Shown: positions 22,754 through 30,898 of the stretch, piece by piece
How positions within the stretch are numbered: the first letter of the stretch is position 1
Layout: every line of letters begins with the position of its first letter
NCBI RefSeq assembly: GCF_016907435.1
Contig: NZ_JAFBBZ010000001.1
Span: forward strand, 3,100,001-3,164,000
Direction: 5' to 3'
DNA: 64,000 nucleotides
Origin: Nocardioides salarius
GTDB taxonomy: Bacteria > Actinomycetota > Actinomycetes > Propionibacteriales > Nocardioidaceae
Position numbers and translations under genes: made by a program
Notes under the pieces: model-generated
The model's database searches: none
Told to the model about the DNA's origin: nothing
What the model saw: only the letters and a program-made list of their open reading frames with translations

Positions 22754-23184
22754 CAGCGCAGCTTGACGGTGCGTCCCTTGGCGGTGTCGGAGTAGACGCC
22801 CGAGGGGTCTGCGGTGGTGAAGTGGAAGTCCGTCACCCGCGCCTTGCCCTCCGACCACTTGTAGCCACCGGTGGGGCGGCGGACCGGGAGGTAGAACTTC
22901 TCCTCCTCGCCGGTGCACTCGAAGGCGGAGAGCGAGGCCACCCGGGCCGTCGCCGTCTGCGTCCCGCCGGTGGTGACCTGGGTCAAGGTGGCGGTGAGCT
23001 CGGCGCTCGTGGTGTCCTCCGAGCAGGTCACCCAGACGGCCACGTAGGCGATCTTGCCCGACGACGAGATCGAGCCCTTCTTGTTGATCTGGATGATGGT
23101 GCTGTCGGCCTGTGCCGGCAAGGCCGACAGGGTCAGGCCGGCCATGGTGGTCGCTGCTGCGAGCAGCTGTACGGACTTGCGCAT
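22753..23184 (-). CDS. Secreted hypothetical protein
   Basis: A 143-residue protein with a clear signal peptide (MRKSVQLLAAATTMAGLTLS, cleavage after ALPAQA, about residue 26). The mature part is beta-rich and contains two cysteines (VTCSEDTT, FECTGEEE) that could form a disulfide, with a basic end (YSDTAKGRTVKLR). No known domain is recognised. It is the first gene of a two-gene unit with the 45-residue membrane protein, and divergent from the phosphotransferase operon. Probably a small extracellular protein of unknown role. Confidence 0.75.
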   Translation of the reverse strand: MRKSVQLLAAATTMAGLTLSALPAQADSTIIQINKKGSISSSGKIAYVAVWVTCSEDTTSAELTATLTQVTTGGTQTATARVASLSAFECTGEEEKFYLPVRRPTGGYKWSEGKARVTDFHFTTADPSGVYSDTAKGRTVKLR

Positions 23185-23308
23185 CGTTGTCTCCCGAAGT
23201 GATGTGAATGGTCGTGTGGCCCCCTGGCGACCACGAGCAGGACGCTAGGCCGATGCCCGGACGGCTGCGTCGCCCAAATCGGGGAACCGCGGCGGGGTCG
23301 GCGGGCCG

Positions 23309-23338
23309 TTGACAAACGAGAACACGTTCCACCACGCT
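23309..23338 (+). promoter_or_regulatory. Promoter with KstR-like operator in its spacer
   Basis: TTGACA (23309-23314), an 18-nt spacer, then CACGCT (23333-23338). Inside the spacer, GAGAACACGTTCCA (23318-23331) matches the KstR motif TNNAACNNGTTNNA at every defined base except the first. KstR is the TetR-family repressor of steroid catabolism in actinobacteria. A repressor here would block the promoter of the operon starting at 23386. Confidence 0.55.
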
Positions 23339-23385
23339 GACGCGTGTCAACTCGTGCATGACCCACGTCACACCGGGGGAGTCCC

Positions 23386-24594
23386 GTGAGCCAGCCTGTC
23401 GCACCCGATGCCGACCTGACCCTGCAGCGGTCCAGCCGCGACGCGAGCGACTCCGCCGCCAGGCTGGCGCGGTGGCTGGCCGCCCGGCTGCCCGCCGGTG
23501 CCGACCCCGGCGTGGCCCTCGGCTCCGGGGTCGACGCCAACGGGATGAGCTCCGAGACGGTCGTCCTCGACGTCACCTGGACCGAGGGCGGTCAGCGCCG
23601 CACGCGGGGGTACGTCGCCCGCGTCGCGCCCACCCCGCAGGACGTGCCGGTCTTCCCCGCCTACGACCTGGCGGGCCAGCACGAGGCGATGCGCCTGGTC
23701 GCCGAGCTCACCGACGTGCCGGTCCCGGCCGTGCGCTGGATCGAGCCCACCGACGAGGTCCTCGGCAGCCCCTTCTTCCTCATGGACCGGGTCGAGGGCC
23801 GGGTGCCGCCCGACGTGCTGCCCTACCCCTTCGGCGACAACTGGCTCTTCGACGCCTCCGCCGACGAGCAGCGCCGGCTGCAGGACCGCACGGTCGAGGT
23901 GGTCGCGGCCCTGCACGCCGTGCCCGACGCCGCGTCGCGGTTCGACTTCCTCGATCCCGGCCCCGGCCCCGGCCCCGGCCCCGGCCCCGGCCCCGGCCCC
24001 GGCCCCGGCCCCGGCCCCGGCCCCGGCCCCGGCACTGGCACCGACACCGACACCCTGCGGGCCGTCCTGGCCCGCACCCGTGCCTGGTACGAGTTCGCGA
24101 AGGCCGACGTCGGGCCCTCGCCCACCGCGGAGCGCGCGCTGGCCTGGCTCGAGACCCACGAGCCCGCGACGACCACCGGCACGGTGCTGTGCTGGGGCGA
24201 CGCCCGCATCGGCAACATCCTCTACGACGGCTTCGAGCCCGCCGGCGTGCTGGACTGGGAGATGGCCACGCTCGGCCCGCGCGAGCTCGACCTCAGCTGG
24301 CTGGTCACCGCCCACCAGGTCTTCCAGTCGATCGTGGAGGTGCTCGGCCTGCCGGGCATGCCGGGCTTCCTGCGAGAGGACGACGTCCTGGCGACGTACG
24401 AGCGCGCCAGCGGCGTCCGGCTGGGGGACCTCGACTGGTACCACGTCCACAGCGGCCTGCAGTGGTGCATCGTCTTCATGCGCACCGGCTTCCGGCAGCT
24501 GCACTTCGGCGAGATCGCCGAGCCCGACGACATCGAGTCGTTGATGCACAACCTGCCCCTGCTGCTCGACACGCTGGAGAGGGTGGGTGCCTGA
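23386..24594 (+). CDS. Phosphotransferase-family protein (APH fold) with (Pro-Gly)13 insert
   Basis: A 402-residue kinase-fold protein of the APH/ChoK superfamily, in the subfamily often found with acyl-CoA dehydrogenase genes. N-lobe: GYVARVAPTP (probable ATP-binding Lys replaced by Arg) and FLMDRVEGRVPPDVLPY. C-lobe: VLCWGDARIGNILYD (catalytic Asp in WGD, metal Asn) and GVLDWEMATLGPRELDLSW. Between the lobes a simple-sequence insert encodes thirteen Pro-Gly pairs followed by TGTDTDT. GTG 23386 follows GGGGGAG. It heads an operon with a lipocalin-like protein and an aldehyde dehydrogenase behind a KstR-like operator, so a role in lipid or alcohol/steroid catabolism is plausible. Substrate unknown. 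Confidence 0.85.
   Translation: MSQPVAPDADLTLQRSSRDASDSAARLARWLAARLPAGADPGVALGSGVDANGMSSETVVLDVTWTEGGQRRTRGYVARVAPTPQDVPVFPAYDLAGQHEAMRLVAELTDVPVPAVRWIEPTDEVLGSPFFLMDRVEGRVPPDVLPYPFGDNWLFDASADEQRRLQDRTVEVVAALHAVPDAASRFDFLDPGPGPGPGPGPGPGPGPGPGPGPGPGTGTDTDTLRAVLARTRAWYEFAKADVGPSPTAERALAWLETHEPATTTGTVLCWGDARIGNILYDGFEPAGVLDWEMATLGPRELDLSWLVTAHQVFQSIVEVLGLPGMPGFLREDDVLATYERASGVRLGDLDWYHVHSGLQWCIVFMRTGFRQLHFGEIAEPDDIESLMHNLPLLLDTLERVGA
23956..24033 (+). repeat. Hexanucleotide microsatellite CCCGGC x13
   Basis: Thirteen uninterrupted in-frame copies of CCCGGC (78 bp) encode (Pro-Gly)13 within the phosphotransferase gene. Gain or loss of units would change protein length without shifting the frame. 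Confidence 0.95.
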
Positions 24595-24595
24595 G

Positions 24596-25708
24596 ATGGT
24601 CGGACCGCTGGACGAGTTCGCGCTGCACCAGGCCCCGCTGCCCGTGGGGTGGGCCGCCACCAGCGACCGCAACTTCTACGACCGCAGCTACTTCAACGCC
24701 CACGACCGCAGCGGCGAGCGCCTGCTGATCATGGGGCTGGGCTACTACCCCAACCTCGGCACCAAGGACGCGTTCGTGCTGTGGCGCCGCGGCGACGTCC
24801 AGACCGCGCTGCACCTCGGGGACCCCGTCGACGACGACCGCCTCGACATGCACGTCGGTCCCTTCCGCATCGAGGTGCCCGAGCCGCTGCGCCGCCTGCG
24901 GGTGGTGCTCGAGGAGACCGAGGGGCTGGCGCTCGACCTGCACTGGACGGGCTCCTTCGACGCCGTGCAGGAGCAGCCCCACGTGATGCGCTCGGGCAGC
25001 CGCGTCACCCTCGACGCGCAGCGCTTCGCCCAGGTGGGCTCGTGGGAGGGCACGATGCTCGTCGACGGCGAGGAGATCACCGTCTCTCCCGACACCTGGC
25101 TCGGCACCCGCGACCGGTCGTGGGGCATCCGCCCCGTGGGCGAGCCCGAGCCGGCGGGGCGGCCGGCCGACCCGCCCTTCGACGGGATGTGGTGGACCTA
25201 CGTGCCGATGCGCTTCGACGACTTCTCGATCGTGCTGCTGATGCAGGAGACGCCCGAGGGGCACCGCACCTTCAACGACTGCAGCCGGATCTTCGCCGAC
25301 GGACGCATCGAGCAGCTCGGCTGGCCGCTGGTGCAGGTGCGCTACGCGTCGGGCACTCGCACCGCCACCGGCGCCACGATCCGCTGCACCCGCCCCGACG
25401 GGGTCGAGGTGCTGCTCGAGGTCGAAACCAGGCTGCCCACCCCGCTGCACCTCGGCGGCGGGTACGGCGGCGACAGCGACTGGAGCCACGGGCTCTGGAA
25501 GGGAGCGGGCTTCGTCGAGCGGCTCAGCTACGACGTCACCACCCCCGAGAACGCCGGCAGGGCCATGTTCGGCGTCGTCGACTACGTCGGGCGCAGCACC
25601 TGCCACGAGGAGGGCCGCACCAGCGAGGGCTGGGGCCTCTTCGAGCACGGCGCGATCGGGCGCCACGACCGCAGCGGCTTCGCCGACTGGTTCGACCTCG
25701 CGCCCTGA
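24596..25708 (+). CDS. Hypothetical protein, lipocalin/hydroxyneurosporene-synthase-like
   Basis: A 370-residue protein without signal peptide or membrane helix, rich in aromatic residues and beta strands. Typical stretches are DRNFYDRSYFNAHDRSGE, RDRSWGIRPVG, MWWTYVPMRFDDFSIVLLMQE and GWGLFEHGAIGRHDRSGF. The RDRSWG motif and W-rich strands resemble the two-lipocalin-domain family that includes carotenoid hydratase (CrtC)-like and DUF7064/7065-type proteins, often found in lipid or steroid catabolic clusters. It starts one base after the phosphotransferase stop (TGAGATGG), so it is in the same operon; GTG 24587 is an in-frame alternative. Catalytic role not known. Confidence 0.8.
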   Translation: MVGPLDEFALHQAPLPVGWAATSDRNFYDRSYFNAHDRSGERLLIMGLGYYPNLGTKDAFVLWRRGDVQTALHLGDPVDDDRLDMHVGPFRIEVPEPLRRLRVVLEETEGLALDLHWTGSFDAVQEQPHVMRSGSRVTLDAQRFAQVGSWEGTMLVDGEEITVSPDTWLGTRDRSWGIRPVGEPEPAGRPADPPFDGMWWTYVPMRFDDFSIVLLMQETPEGHRTFNDCSRIFADGRIEQLGWPLVQVRYASGTRTATGATIRCTRPDGVEVLLEVETRLPTPLHLGGGYGGDSDWSHGLWKGAGFVERLSYDVTTPENAGRAMFGVVDYVGRSTCHEEGRTSEGWGLFEHGAIGRHDRSGFADWFDLAP

Positions 25709-25786
25709 GCGGCGCCCACCCACCGCCCCACACCCCACCCCACCCCGCGCCACCAGTCCAGCAGTCCAGCAGCCCAGGAGCCCCGG

Positions 25787-27277
25787 ATGACCCAGACCCA
25801 GGACCACCGACCGATCGGCGTCGACGCGCTCGACCGCGACTCCTTCTACATCGACGGGCGGTGGACCCGACCCGCCACGGGCGACGTCATCGAGGTCGTC
25901 TCGCCGCACACCGAGCAGGTCGTGGCGCGGGTGCCCGAGGGTCGTCCCGCCGACATCGACGCCGCCGTGGCGGCCGCGCGCCGGGCCTTCGACGAGGGGC
26001 CCTGGCCGCGCACGTCCCCGGCGGAGCGGATCGAGGTCGTCCAACGCCTCTCGGGCCTGTACGCCGCCCGGCTGGGCGACATGGCCGAGCTGATCACCAT
26101 CGAGATGGGCTCGCCCACATCGTTCGCCAACCTGGCGCAGTCGCCGGCCCCCTGGATGCAGATCGAGGCGTTCATCGCGATCGCGCGCGACTTCGCGTGG
26201 GAGGCCGCCCGACCGGGCGTGCTCGGCTCCGACGTGCTGGTGCGCCACGAGCCGGTCGGGGTGGTGGCGGCGATCGCTCCGTGGAACGTCCCGCAGTTCA
26301 CGCTGGTCTCCAAGGTGGTCCCGGCCCTGCTGGCGGGGTGCACGGTGGTCGCCAAGCCCGCCCCGGAGTCGCCGCTCGACGCCTACCTGCTGGCCGAGCT
26401 GCTGGACGAGGCGGGCGTACCGCCCGGCGTGGTGAACATCGTGGCCGGCGGCCGCGAGGCCGGCGCCCACCTCGTCGCCCACCCGGGCATCGACAAGGTG
26501 GCCTTCACCGGCTCCACCGCCGCCGGTCGCACCATCGGCGCGGTGTGCGGCGAGCAGCTCAAGCGCTGCTCCCTCGAGCTGGGCGGCAAGTCGGCGGCCA
26601 TCGTGCTCGACGACGCCGACCTCGCCGTCACGATGGAGGGCCTGCGCTTCACCTCCTTCATGAACTCCGGGCAGGCCTGCGTGGCCCAGACCCGGGTGCT
26701 GGCCCCGCGCGGGCGCTACGCCGAGGTGGTCGACGCCCTGGCGCAGACCGCCGCATCGATGCCGGTCGGCGACCCGGCCGACCCCGCCACCGAGGTCGGC
26801 CCGATGGTGGCGCGCCGGCAGCAGGAGCGGGTGACGTCGTACATCGAGGTCGGCCGGGGCGAGGGGGCCCGCCTGGTCACCGGCGGCACGGGGATGCCCG
26901 AGGGCCTCGACCGCGGCTGGTACGTGCGCCCGACGGTCTTCGCCGACGTCGACAACCGGATGCGCATCGCCCAGGAGGAGATCTTCGGGCCCGTCGTCTC
27001 GGTGATCGCCTACGACGGCGTCGAGGAGGCGGTGCGGATCGCCAACGACTCCGACTACGGCCTCGCGGGGACCGTGTGGACCGCCGACCTGGCGGCCGGG
27101 ATCGACGTGGCCCGCCAGGTGCGCACCGGCACCTACGGGGTCAACACCTACACGATGGACTTCGCCGCGCCCTTCGGCGGCTTCAAGGCCTCCGGGGTGG
27201 GCCGCGAGTTCGGGCCCGAGGGGATGGCGCAGTACACCGAGGTCAAGTCCATCTACACCCCGCCGCCGGCGGGCTAG
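25787..27277 (+). CDS. NAD(P)-dependent aldehyde dehydrogenase
   Basis: A 496-residue ALDH that oxidises an aldehyde to the acid. Substrate/cofactor motifs: APWNVPQFTLVSKVVPALLAG, VAFTGSTAAGRTIG, SLELGGKSAAIVLDDAD with general base E264, NSGQACVAQTRVLAP with nucleophile C298, and EEIFGPVVSVIAYD. Full length. ATG 25787 follows CAGGAG. The 78-bp gap upstream is a C-rich simple stretch. Third gene of the KstR-like-controlled operon; a terminator follows 6 bp after the stop. The aldehyde is probably derived from a lipid, steroid side chain or alcohol, but cannot be named from sequence. Confidence 0.93.
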   Translation: MTQTQDHRPIGVDALDRDSFYIDGRWTRPATGDVIEVVSPHTEQVVARVPEGRPADIDAAVAAARRAFDEGPWPRTSPAERIEVVQRLSGLYAARLGDMAELITIEMGSPTSFANLAQSPAPWMQIEAFIAIARDFAWEAARPGVLGSDVLVRHEPVGVVAAIAPWNVPQFTLVSKVVPALLAGCTVVAKPAPESPLDAYLLAELLDEAGVPPGVVNIVAGGREAGAHLVAHPGIDKVAFTGSTAAGRTIGAVCGEQLKRCSLELGGKSAAIVLDDADLAVTMEGLRFTSFMNSGQACVAQTRVLAPRGRYAEVVDALAQTAASMPVGDPADPATEVGPMVARRQQERVTSYIEVGRGEGARLVTGGTGMPEGLDRGWYVRPTVFADVDNRMRIAQEEIFGPVVSVIAYDGVEEAVRIANDSDYGLAGTVWTADLAAGIDVARQVRTGTYGVNTYTMDFAAPFGGFKASGVGREFGPEGMAQYTEVKSIYTPPPAG

Positions 27278-27282
27278 CCTGT

Positions 27283-27308
27283 GCGGGGAGGGTCCGGTCC
27301 CTCCCCGC
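27283..27308 (+). terminator. Terminator of the aldehyde dehydrogenase operon
   Basis: Perfect 10-bp arms GCGGGGAGGG / CCCTCCCCGC with a 6-nt loop, immediately after the stop codon. Confidence 0.8.
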
Positions 27309-27503
27309 GGGCGGGGCCCGGACGTCTGGACACCTGGTCGAGACCGGTGCGACCGGCAACCCCAGGGAGCATGGCCCACTCGGGCCAGGTCGACCCCAGG
27401 GACGGTCCCGAGTCGTCGATGCGGCGCATGCGCGGGCCGAGAGTGGGACCCACATCGACGCGGCGGGGAGGGGTTTTCGCCGCATGAGGGGGAGGACTCC
27501 ACC

Positions 27504-29129
27504 ATGCGCCTGAAGCGCACACGAAATCTGGCCACCACCGTGGCCGTGACCACGACCCTGGGCCTCGCGGGCCTGCCACTGCTCCTCGCGCCCGCCTCGG
27601 CCGCACCGGCGCCCCGGCTCGAGCTGAGCATCACCGCCGACAAGACCACGGCCGCCGGCGGCGACAGCGTGGTCTACACGCTCTCGGTCAAGAACACCGG
27701 CGGCTCGGTGGCCACCGCTCCCGTCATCACCCACACCGTCCCCCACGGCCTCACGCTCACCAGCGCGCCGGGGTGCAGCGCCACGGGCGCCACGCTCACC
27801 TGCACCCTCGGCGACCTGGCCGCCGGCGCGACGGCCGCGCCGCGCACCGTCACCGCCACCGTCGACGCCTTCACCGCCCCGGCGCCCAGCGACTCCGGGC
27901 ACCGGCTGGTCTACGTGAAGGAGGAGAAGTTCGTCGAGCTGCCCGCCGGCAAGGCGACGACCGCCTCGCTGGCCTGCCCGGCCGGGCACGTCGTCACCGA
28001 CGGCAGCCTGCAGCTCGACAGCGTGCACGCCTCGAGCGCCACCGACGTCTTCACCACCGAGAGCTACGCCGCCACCGTCGACGGTCGCTCGGGCTGGGTG
28101 GCGAGCGTCGTCAACGACGGGGCCCGCGCCACCGGCAAGCTGCGGGTGAGCTGCCTGGCCACGCAGACCACCGGCTCCAGCCACACCCACGCACTGGTCG
28201 GCGGAGTCACGCGCACGACCGGCACCGCGACGGGCGCCGACGGCGACGGCGTCATCGCCGCGACCAGCGGTTCCTGCGCCAGCGGACAGGTCGCGATCGC
28301 GCCCTCGTTCGAGTTCACCGCCGGGTCGGGCCTGATGATCTCCTCGGCACCCCAGGGCGCCGGGTGGTCCTTCACCGCCGAGGAGCTCGAGGAGGACAGC
28401 AGGTTGAAGGTCTCGGTCGCGTGCCTCGACCTGGCCACGGCTCCCGCCCACGGGCACAGCGCGCAGCTGGGCCTGCGCTCGGTCGACCCCGTCGCCCGGA
28501 TGATCGAGGACGGCGCCTCCGGCTCCGTCGAGACCAGCTGCGGGCCGTCGGCGTACGCCGTGGCCGGTGGCTTCAGCGCCACCGAGCCCGGCCTGCTCCA
28601 GGTCGGCTTCGACCCGCGCTACGAGACCCGGTCGCACCAGTTCTTCAACGACAGCGGCGACAAGGCCCGGGCCGAGGTCAGCGCGGTGTGCCTGGAGTCC
28701 TCGCTGGGCGGCGAGCGCGGCAGCAAGCAGATCACCAGCACCGCGGTCGTGACCTCCGGCACCAGGTCGGCCAGCGGCTCGACCACCATCACCGCCATCG
28801 CCGGCGGCGAGCCGGCCACGCCGAGCATCAGTGCCGCCGGTGCCCAGCACAACGCGGCGGGCAGCAAGATCAAGGTCACCGTCTCGTGCGGGGCGGCCCC
28901 CTGCACCCTGACCGGCAAGGCGATCTCGCTGGGCTCCGAGTCGGGCGGCATCGCCAAGGGCAAGCAGATCGGCTACGGCAAGATCAAGCTGGTAGCGGGT
29001 CAGACCAAGGTGCTCAAGCTCGGTGTGAAGAGCAGCTTCCGCACGCAGGTCAAGAGCAGCGGCTTCAAGAAGTTCACCCTCACCCTGCGTGGTGGCGGCG
29101 TCGACGAGAAGATCGACCTCGCCATCTGA
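27504..29129 (+). CDS. Secreted DUF11-domain surface protein
   Basis: A 541-residue secreted protein. Signal peptide MRLKRTRNLATTVAVTTTLG through about residue 34 (APASAAPA). Residues 35-125 form a DUF11/conserved-repeat Ig-like domain (ADKTTAAGGDSVVYTLSVKN, TVPHGLTLTSAPGCSATG). Three or four similar modules follow, each with a pair of cysteines (LACPAGHVVTDGSL, SGSCASGQVAIAP, TSCGPSAYAVAGGF), suggesting an internal repeat with disulfides. The C-terminal segment (about 445-541) is Lys/Gly-rich (KGKQIGYGKIKLVAGQTKVL). There is no LPXTG or terminal anchor, so it is probably released or wall-associated through charge. ATG 27504 follows GGGGGAGG. Function unknown. Confidence 0.8.
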   Translation: MRLKRTRNLATTVAVTTTLGLAGLPLLLAPASAAPAPRLELSITADKTTAAGGDSVVYTLSVKNTGGSVATAPVITHTVPHGLTLTSAPGCSATGATLTCTLGDLAAGATAAPRTVTATVDAFTAPAPSDSGHRLVYVKEEKFVELPAGKATTASLACPAGHVVTDGSLQLDSVHASSATDVFTTESYAATVDGRSGWVASVVNDGARATGKLRVSCLATQTTGSSHTHALVGGVTRTTGTATGADGDGVIAATSGSCASGQVAIAPSFEFTAGSGLMISSAPQGAGWSFTAEELEEDSRLKVSVACLDLATAPAHGHSAQLGLRSVDPVARMIEDGASGSVETSCGPSAYAVAGGFSATEPGLLQVGFDPRYETRSHQFFNDSGDKARAEVSAVCLESSLGGERGSKQITSTAVVTSGTRSASGSTTITAIAGGEPATPSISAAGAQHNAAGSKIKVTVSCGAAPCTLTGKAISLGSESGGIAKGKQIGYGKIKLVAGQTKVLKLGVKSSFRTQVKSSGFKKFTLTLRGGGVDEKIDLAI

Positions 29130-29161
29130 GCAGCCTCTGGGCGAGTGCTCCGGCGTCATCG

Positions 29162-29192
29162 AGCGCCCCGGGACCTGTGGTCCCGGGGCGCT
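29162..29192 (+). terminator. Terminator of the DUF11 gene
   Basis: Perfect 14-bp arms (AGCGCCCCGGGACC and complement) with a 3-nt loop, followed by TGACACTTTCTTTT. The downstream T-rich run also overlaps the promoter region of the next operon. Confidence 0.85.
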
Positions 29193-29224
29193 TGACACTT
29201 TCTTTTGCTGTGTAAAAGAGCACA

Positions 29225-29268
29225 CTCGCTACCAATCGGTAGTGAGCGAGACCGCGGTCACATACCCT
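29225..29268 (+). promoter_or_regulatory. Palindromic operator and -10 box of the semialdehyde dehydrogenase operon
   Basis: CTACCAATCGGTAG (29229-29242) is a perfect 5-4-5 palindrome, nested in the wider inverted repeat CTCGCT ... AGCGAG (29225-29250). TACCCT (29263-29268) ends 6 nt before ATG 29275, giving a leaderless mRNA. A second possible promoter, TTGACA at 29192-29197 and TAAAAG at 29214-29219, would start inside the palindrome. The size and symmetry fit a TetR-family operator; the regulator is not in the window. Confidence 0.5.
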
Positions 29269-29274
29269 CGGTAC

Positions 29275-30897
29275 ATGAACGCCCAGCAGCCCGACCGGCC
29301 CGGTGCCCCGTCGCTCGACGGGCCGCACGACCCCGAGCACGACCCGACCGCGTCGTACGCCCTCGAGCCGGAGTACGTCGCCTCGCTGACCCGGCGCGTG
29401 CGCAGCAGCACCGGGCGCACCGCCGAGGTGCGCACCCCGATCAACGGGGCGCCGCTGGCGCACGTGCCGCAGTCGGGCGAGCAGGACGTGCAGGGGGCCT
29501 TCACCCGGGCGCGGCGCGCCCAGGCGGCGTGGTCGCGCACCAGCCTCGAGCACCGCTCGGCCATCATGATGCGGCTGCACGACCTGGTGATCGACCGCCA
29601 GGAGGAGATCCTCGACCTCATCGTCTGGGAGTCGGGCAAGGCTCGTCAGCACGCCTTCGACGAGCCGATCCACATCGCGCTCACCGCGCGCTACTACGCC
29701 CGCACCGCGCACCAGCACCTCGACCCCCGGCGTCGCCTCGGCGTGGTGCCCGGCCTGACCCGGGTCGAGGTCAACCGCGTGCCCAAGGGCGTCGTGGGCA
29801 TCATCTCGCCCTGGAACTACCCCTTCACGATGGCACTGTGCGACGGGCTGCCCGCGCTGATGGCCGGCAACGCCGTGGTGGCCAAGCCCGACGCCCAGAC
29901 CATGCTCTCAGCGCTGCTGGGTGCGCAGCTGCTCGAGGAGGCCGGCTTCCCGAAGGACCTGTGGCAGGTCGTGGCCGGCCCCGGCTCCGACGTCGGCCCC
30001 CAGGTGATCGGCCAGGCCGACTACATCTGCTTCACCGGCTCCACCGCCACCGGCCGCCGGGTCGCTGCCGGCTGCGCCGAGCGGCTGATCGGCTGCTCCC
30101 TCGAGCTGGGTGGCAAGAACCCGATGCTGGTGCTGCGCGACGCCGACGTCGAGAAGGCCGCCGAGGGCGCGGTGCGTGCCTCGTTCTCCAACGCCGGCCA
30201 GCTCTGCGTCTCCGCCGAGCGGCTCTTCGTCGCCGACCAGGTCTACGACCGCTTCGTCGAGCGCTTCGTGGCACGCACCCAGGCGATGACCCTGGGCGCG
30301 AGCCTCCAGTGGGGCAACGACATGGGCTCGCTGGTCAGCCAGGCGCAGCTCGACACCGTGACCAGCCAGGTCGAGGACGCCGTCGCCAAGGGCGCGCGGG
30401 TGCTCACCGGCGGGCGCGCCCGGCCCGACCTGGGCCCCTACGTCTTCGAGCCGACCATCCTCGAGGGCGTCACACCCGAGATGACCTGCTTCGGCCAGGA
30501 GACCTTCGGGCCCGTGGTCTCGCTCTACCGCTTCCACGACGAGGCCGACGCGGTGGCGCGGGCCAACGCGGGGGAGTACGGCCTCAACGGCTCGGTCTAC
30601 AGCCGTGACGGCGTCCGGGCCCGGGCGATCGCGCGCGAGATCGCCTGCGGCACCGTCAACGTCAACGAGGCCTTCGCGGCCACCTTCGCCTCCATCGACT
30701 CGCCGATGGGCGGGATGCGCCAGTCGGGGATGGGGCGGCGCCAGGGGAGCGAGGGCATCCACCGCTACACCGAGACCCAGTCGGTCGCCACGCAGCGGCT
30801 GATCCGCATCGCCCCGATGCTGGGCATGTCCGACGAGACCTACGCACGGGTGATGACCGCCCAGCTGCGTGTGATGAAGAAGCTGGGAAGGCCCTGA
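29275..30897 (+). CDS. Succinate-semialdehyde dehydrogenase-type aldehyde dehydrogenase
   Basis: A 540-residue ALDH of the actinobacterial succinic-semialdehyde dehydrogenase (GabD2-like) group, with an N-terminal extension of about 45 residues. Key motifs: GVVGIISPWNYPFTMALCDG, ICFTGSTATGRRVAAGCAE, SLELGGKNPMLVLRDADVE with base E277, SNAGQLCVSAERLFV with nucleophile C311, and QETFGPVVSLYRF. It would oxidise succinate semialdehyde or a similar short aldehyde with NAD(P). ATG 29275 is chosen because of the TACCCT box 6 nt upstream. The GMC oxidoreductase gene starts one base after its stop, so the two form an operon. Confidence 0.9.
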   Translation: MNAQQPDRPGAPSLDGPHDPEHDPTASYALEPEYVASLTRRVRSSTGRTAEVRTPINGAPLAHVPQSGEQDVQGAFTRARRAQAAWSRTSLEHRSAIMMRLHDLVIDRQEEILDLIVWESGKARQHAFDEPIHIALTARYYARTAHQHLDPRRRLGVVPGLTRVEVNRVPKGVVGIISPWNYPFTMALCDGLPALMAGNAVVAKPDAQTMLSALLGAQLLEEAGFPKDLWQVVAGPGSDVGPQVIGQADYICFTGSTATGRRVAAGCAERLIGCSLELGGKNPMLVLRDADVEKAAEGAVRASFSNAGQLCVSAERLFVADQVYDRFVERFVARTQAMTLGASLQWGNDMGSLVSQAQLDTVTSQVEDAVAKGARVLTGGRARPDLGPYVFEPTILEGVTPEMTCFGQETFGPVVSLYRFHDEADAVARANAGEYGLNGSVYSRDGVRARAIAREIACGTVNVNEAFAATFASIDSPMGGMRQSGMGRRQGSEGIHRYTETQSVATQRLIRIAPMLGMSDETYARVMTAQLRVMKKLGRP

Positions 30898-30898
30898 C

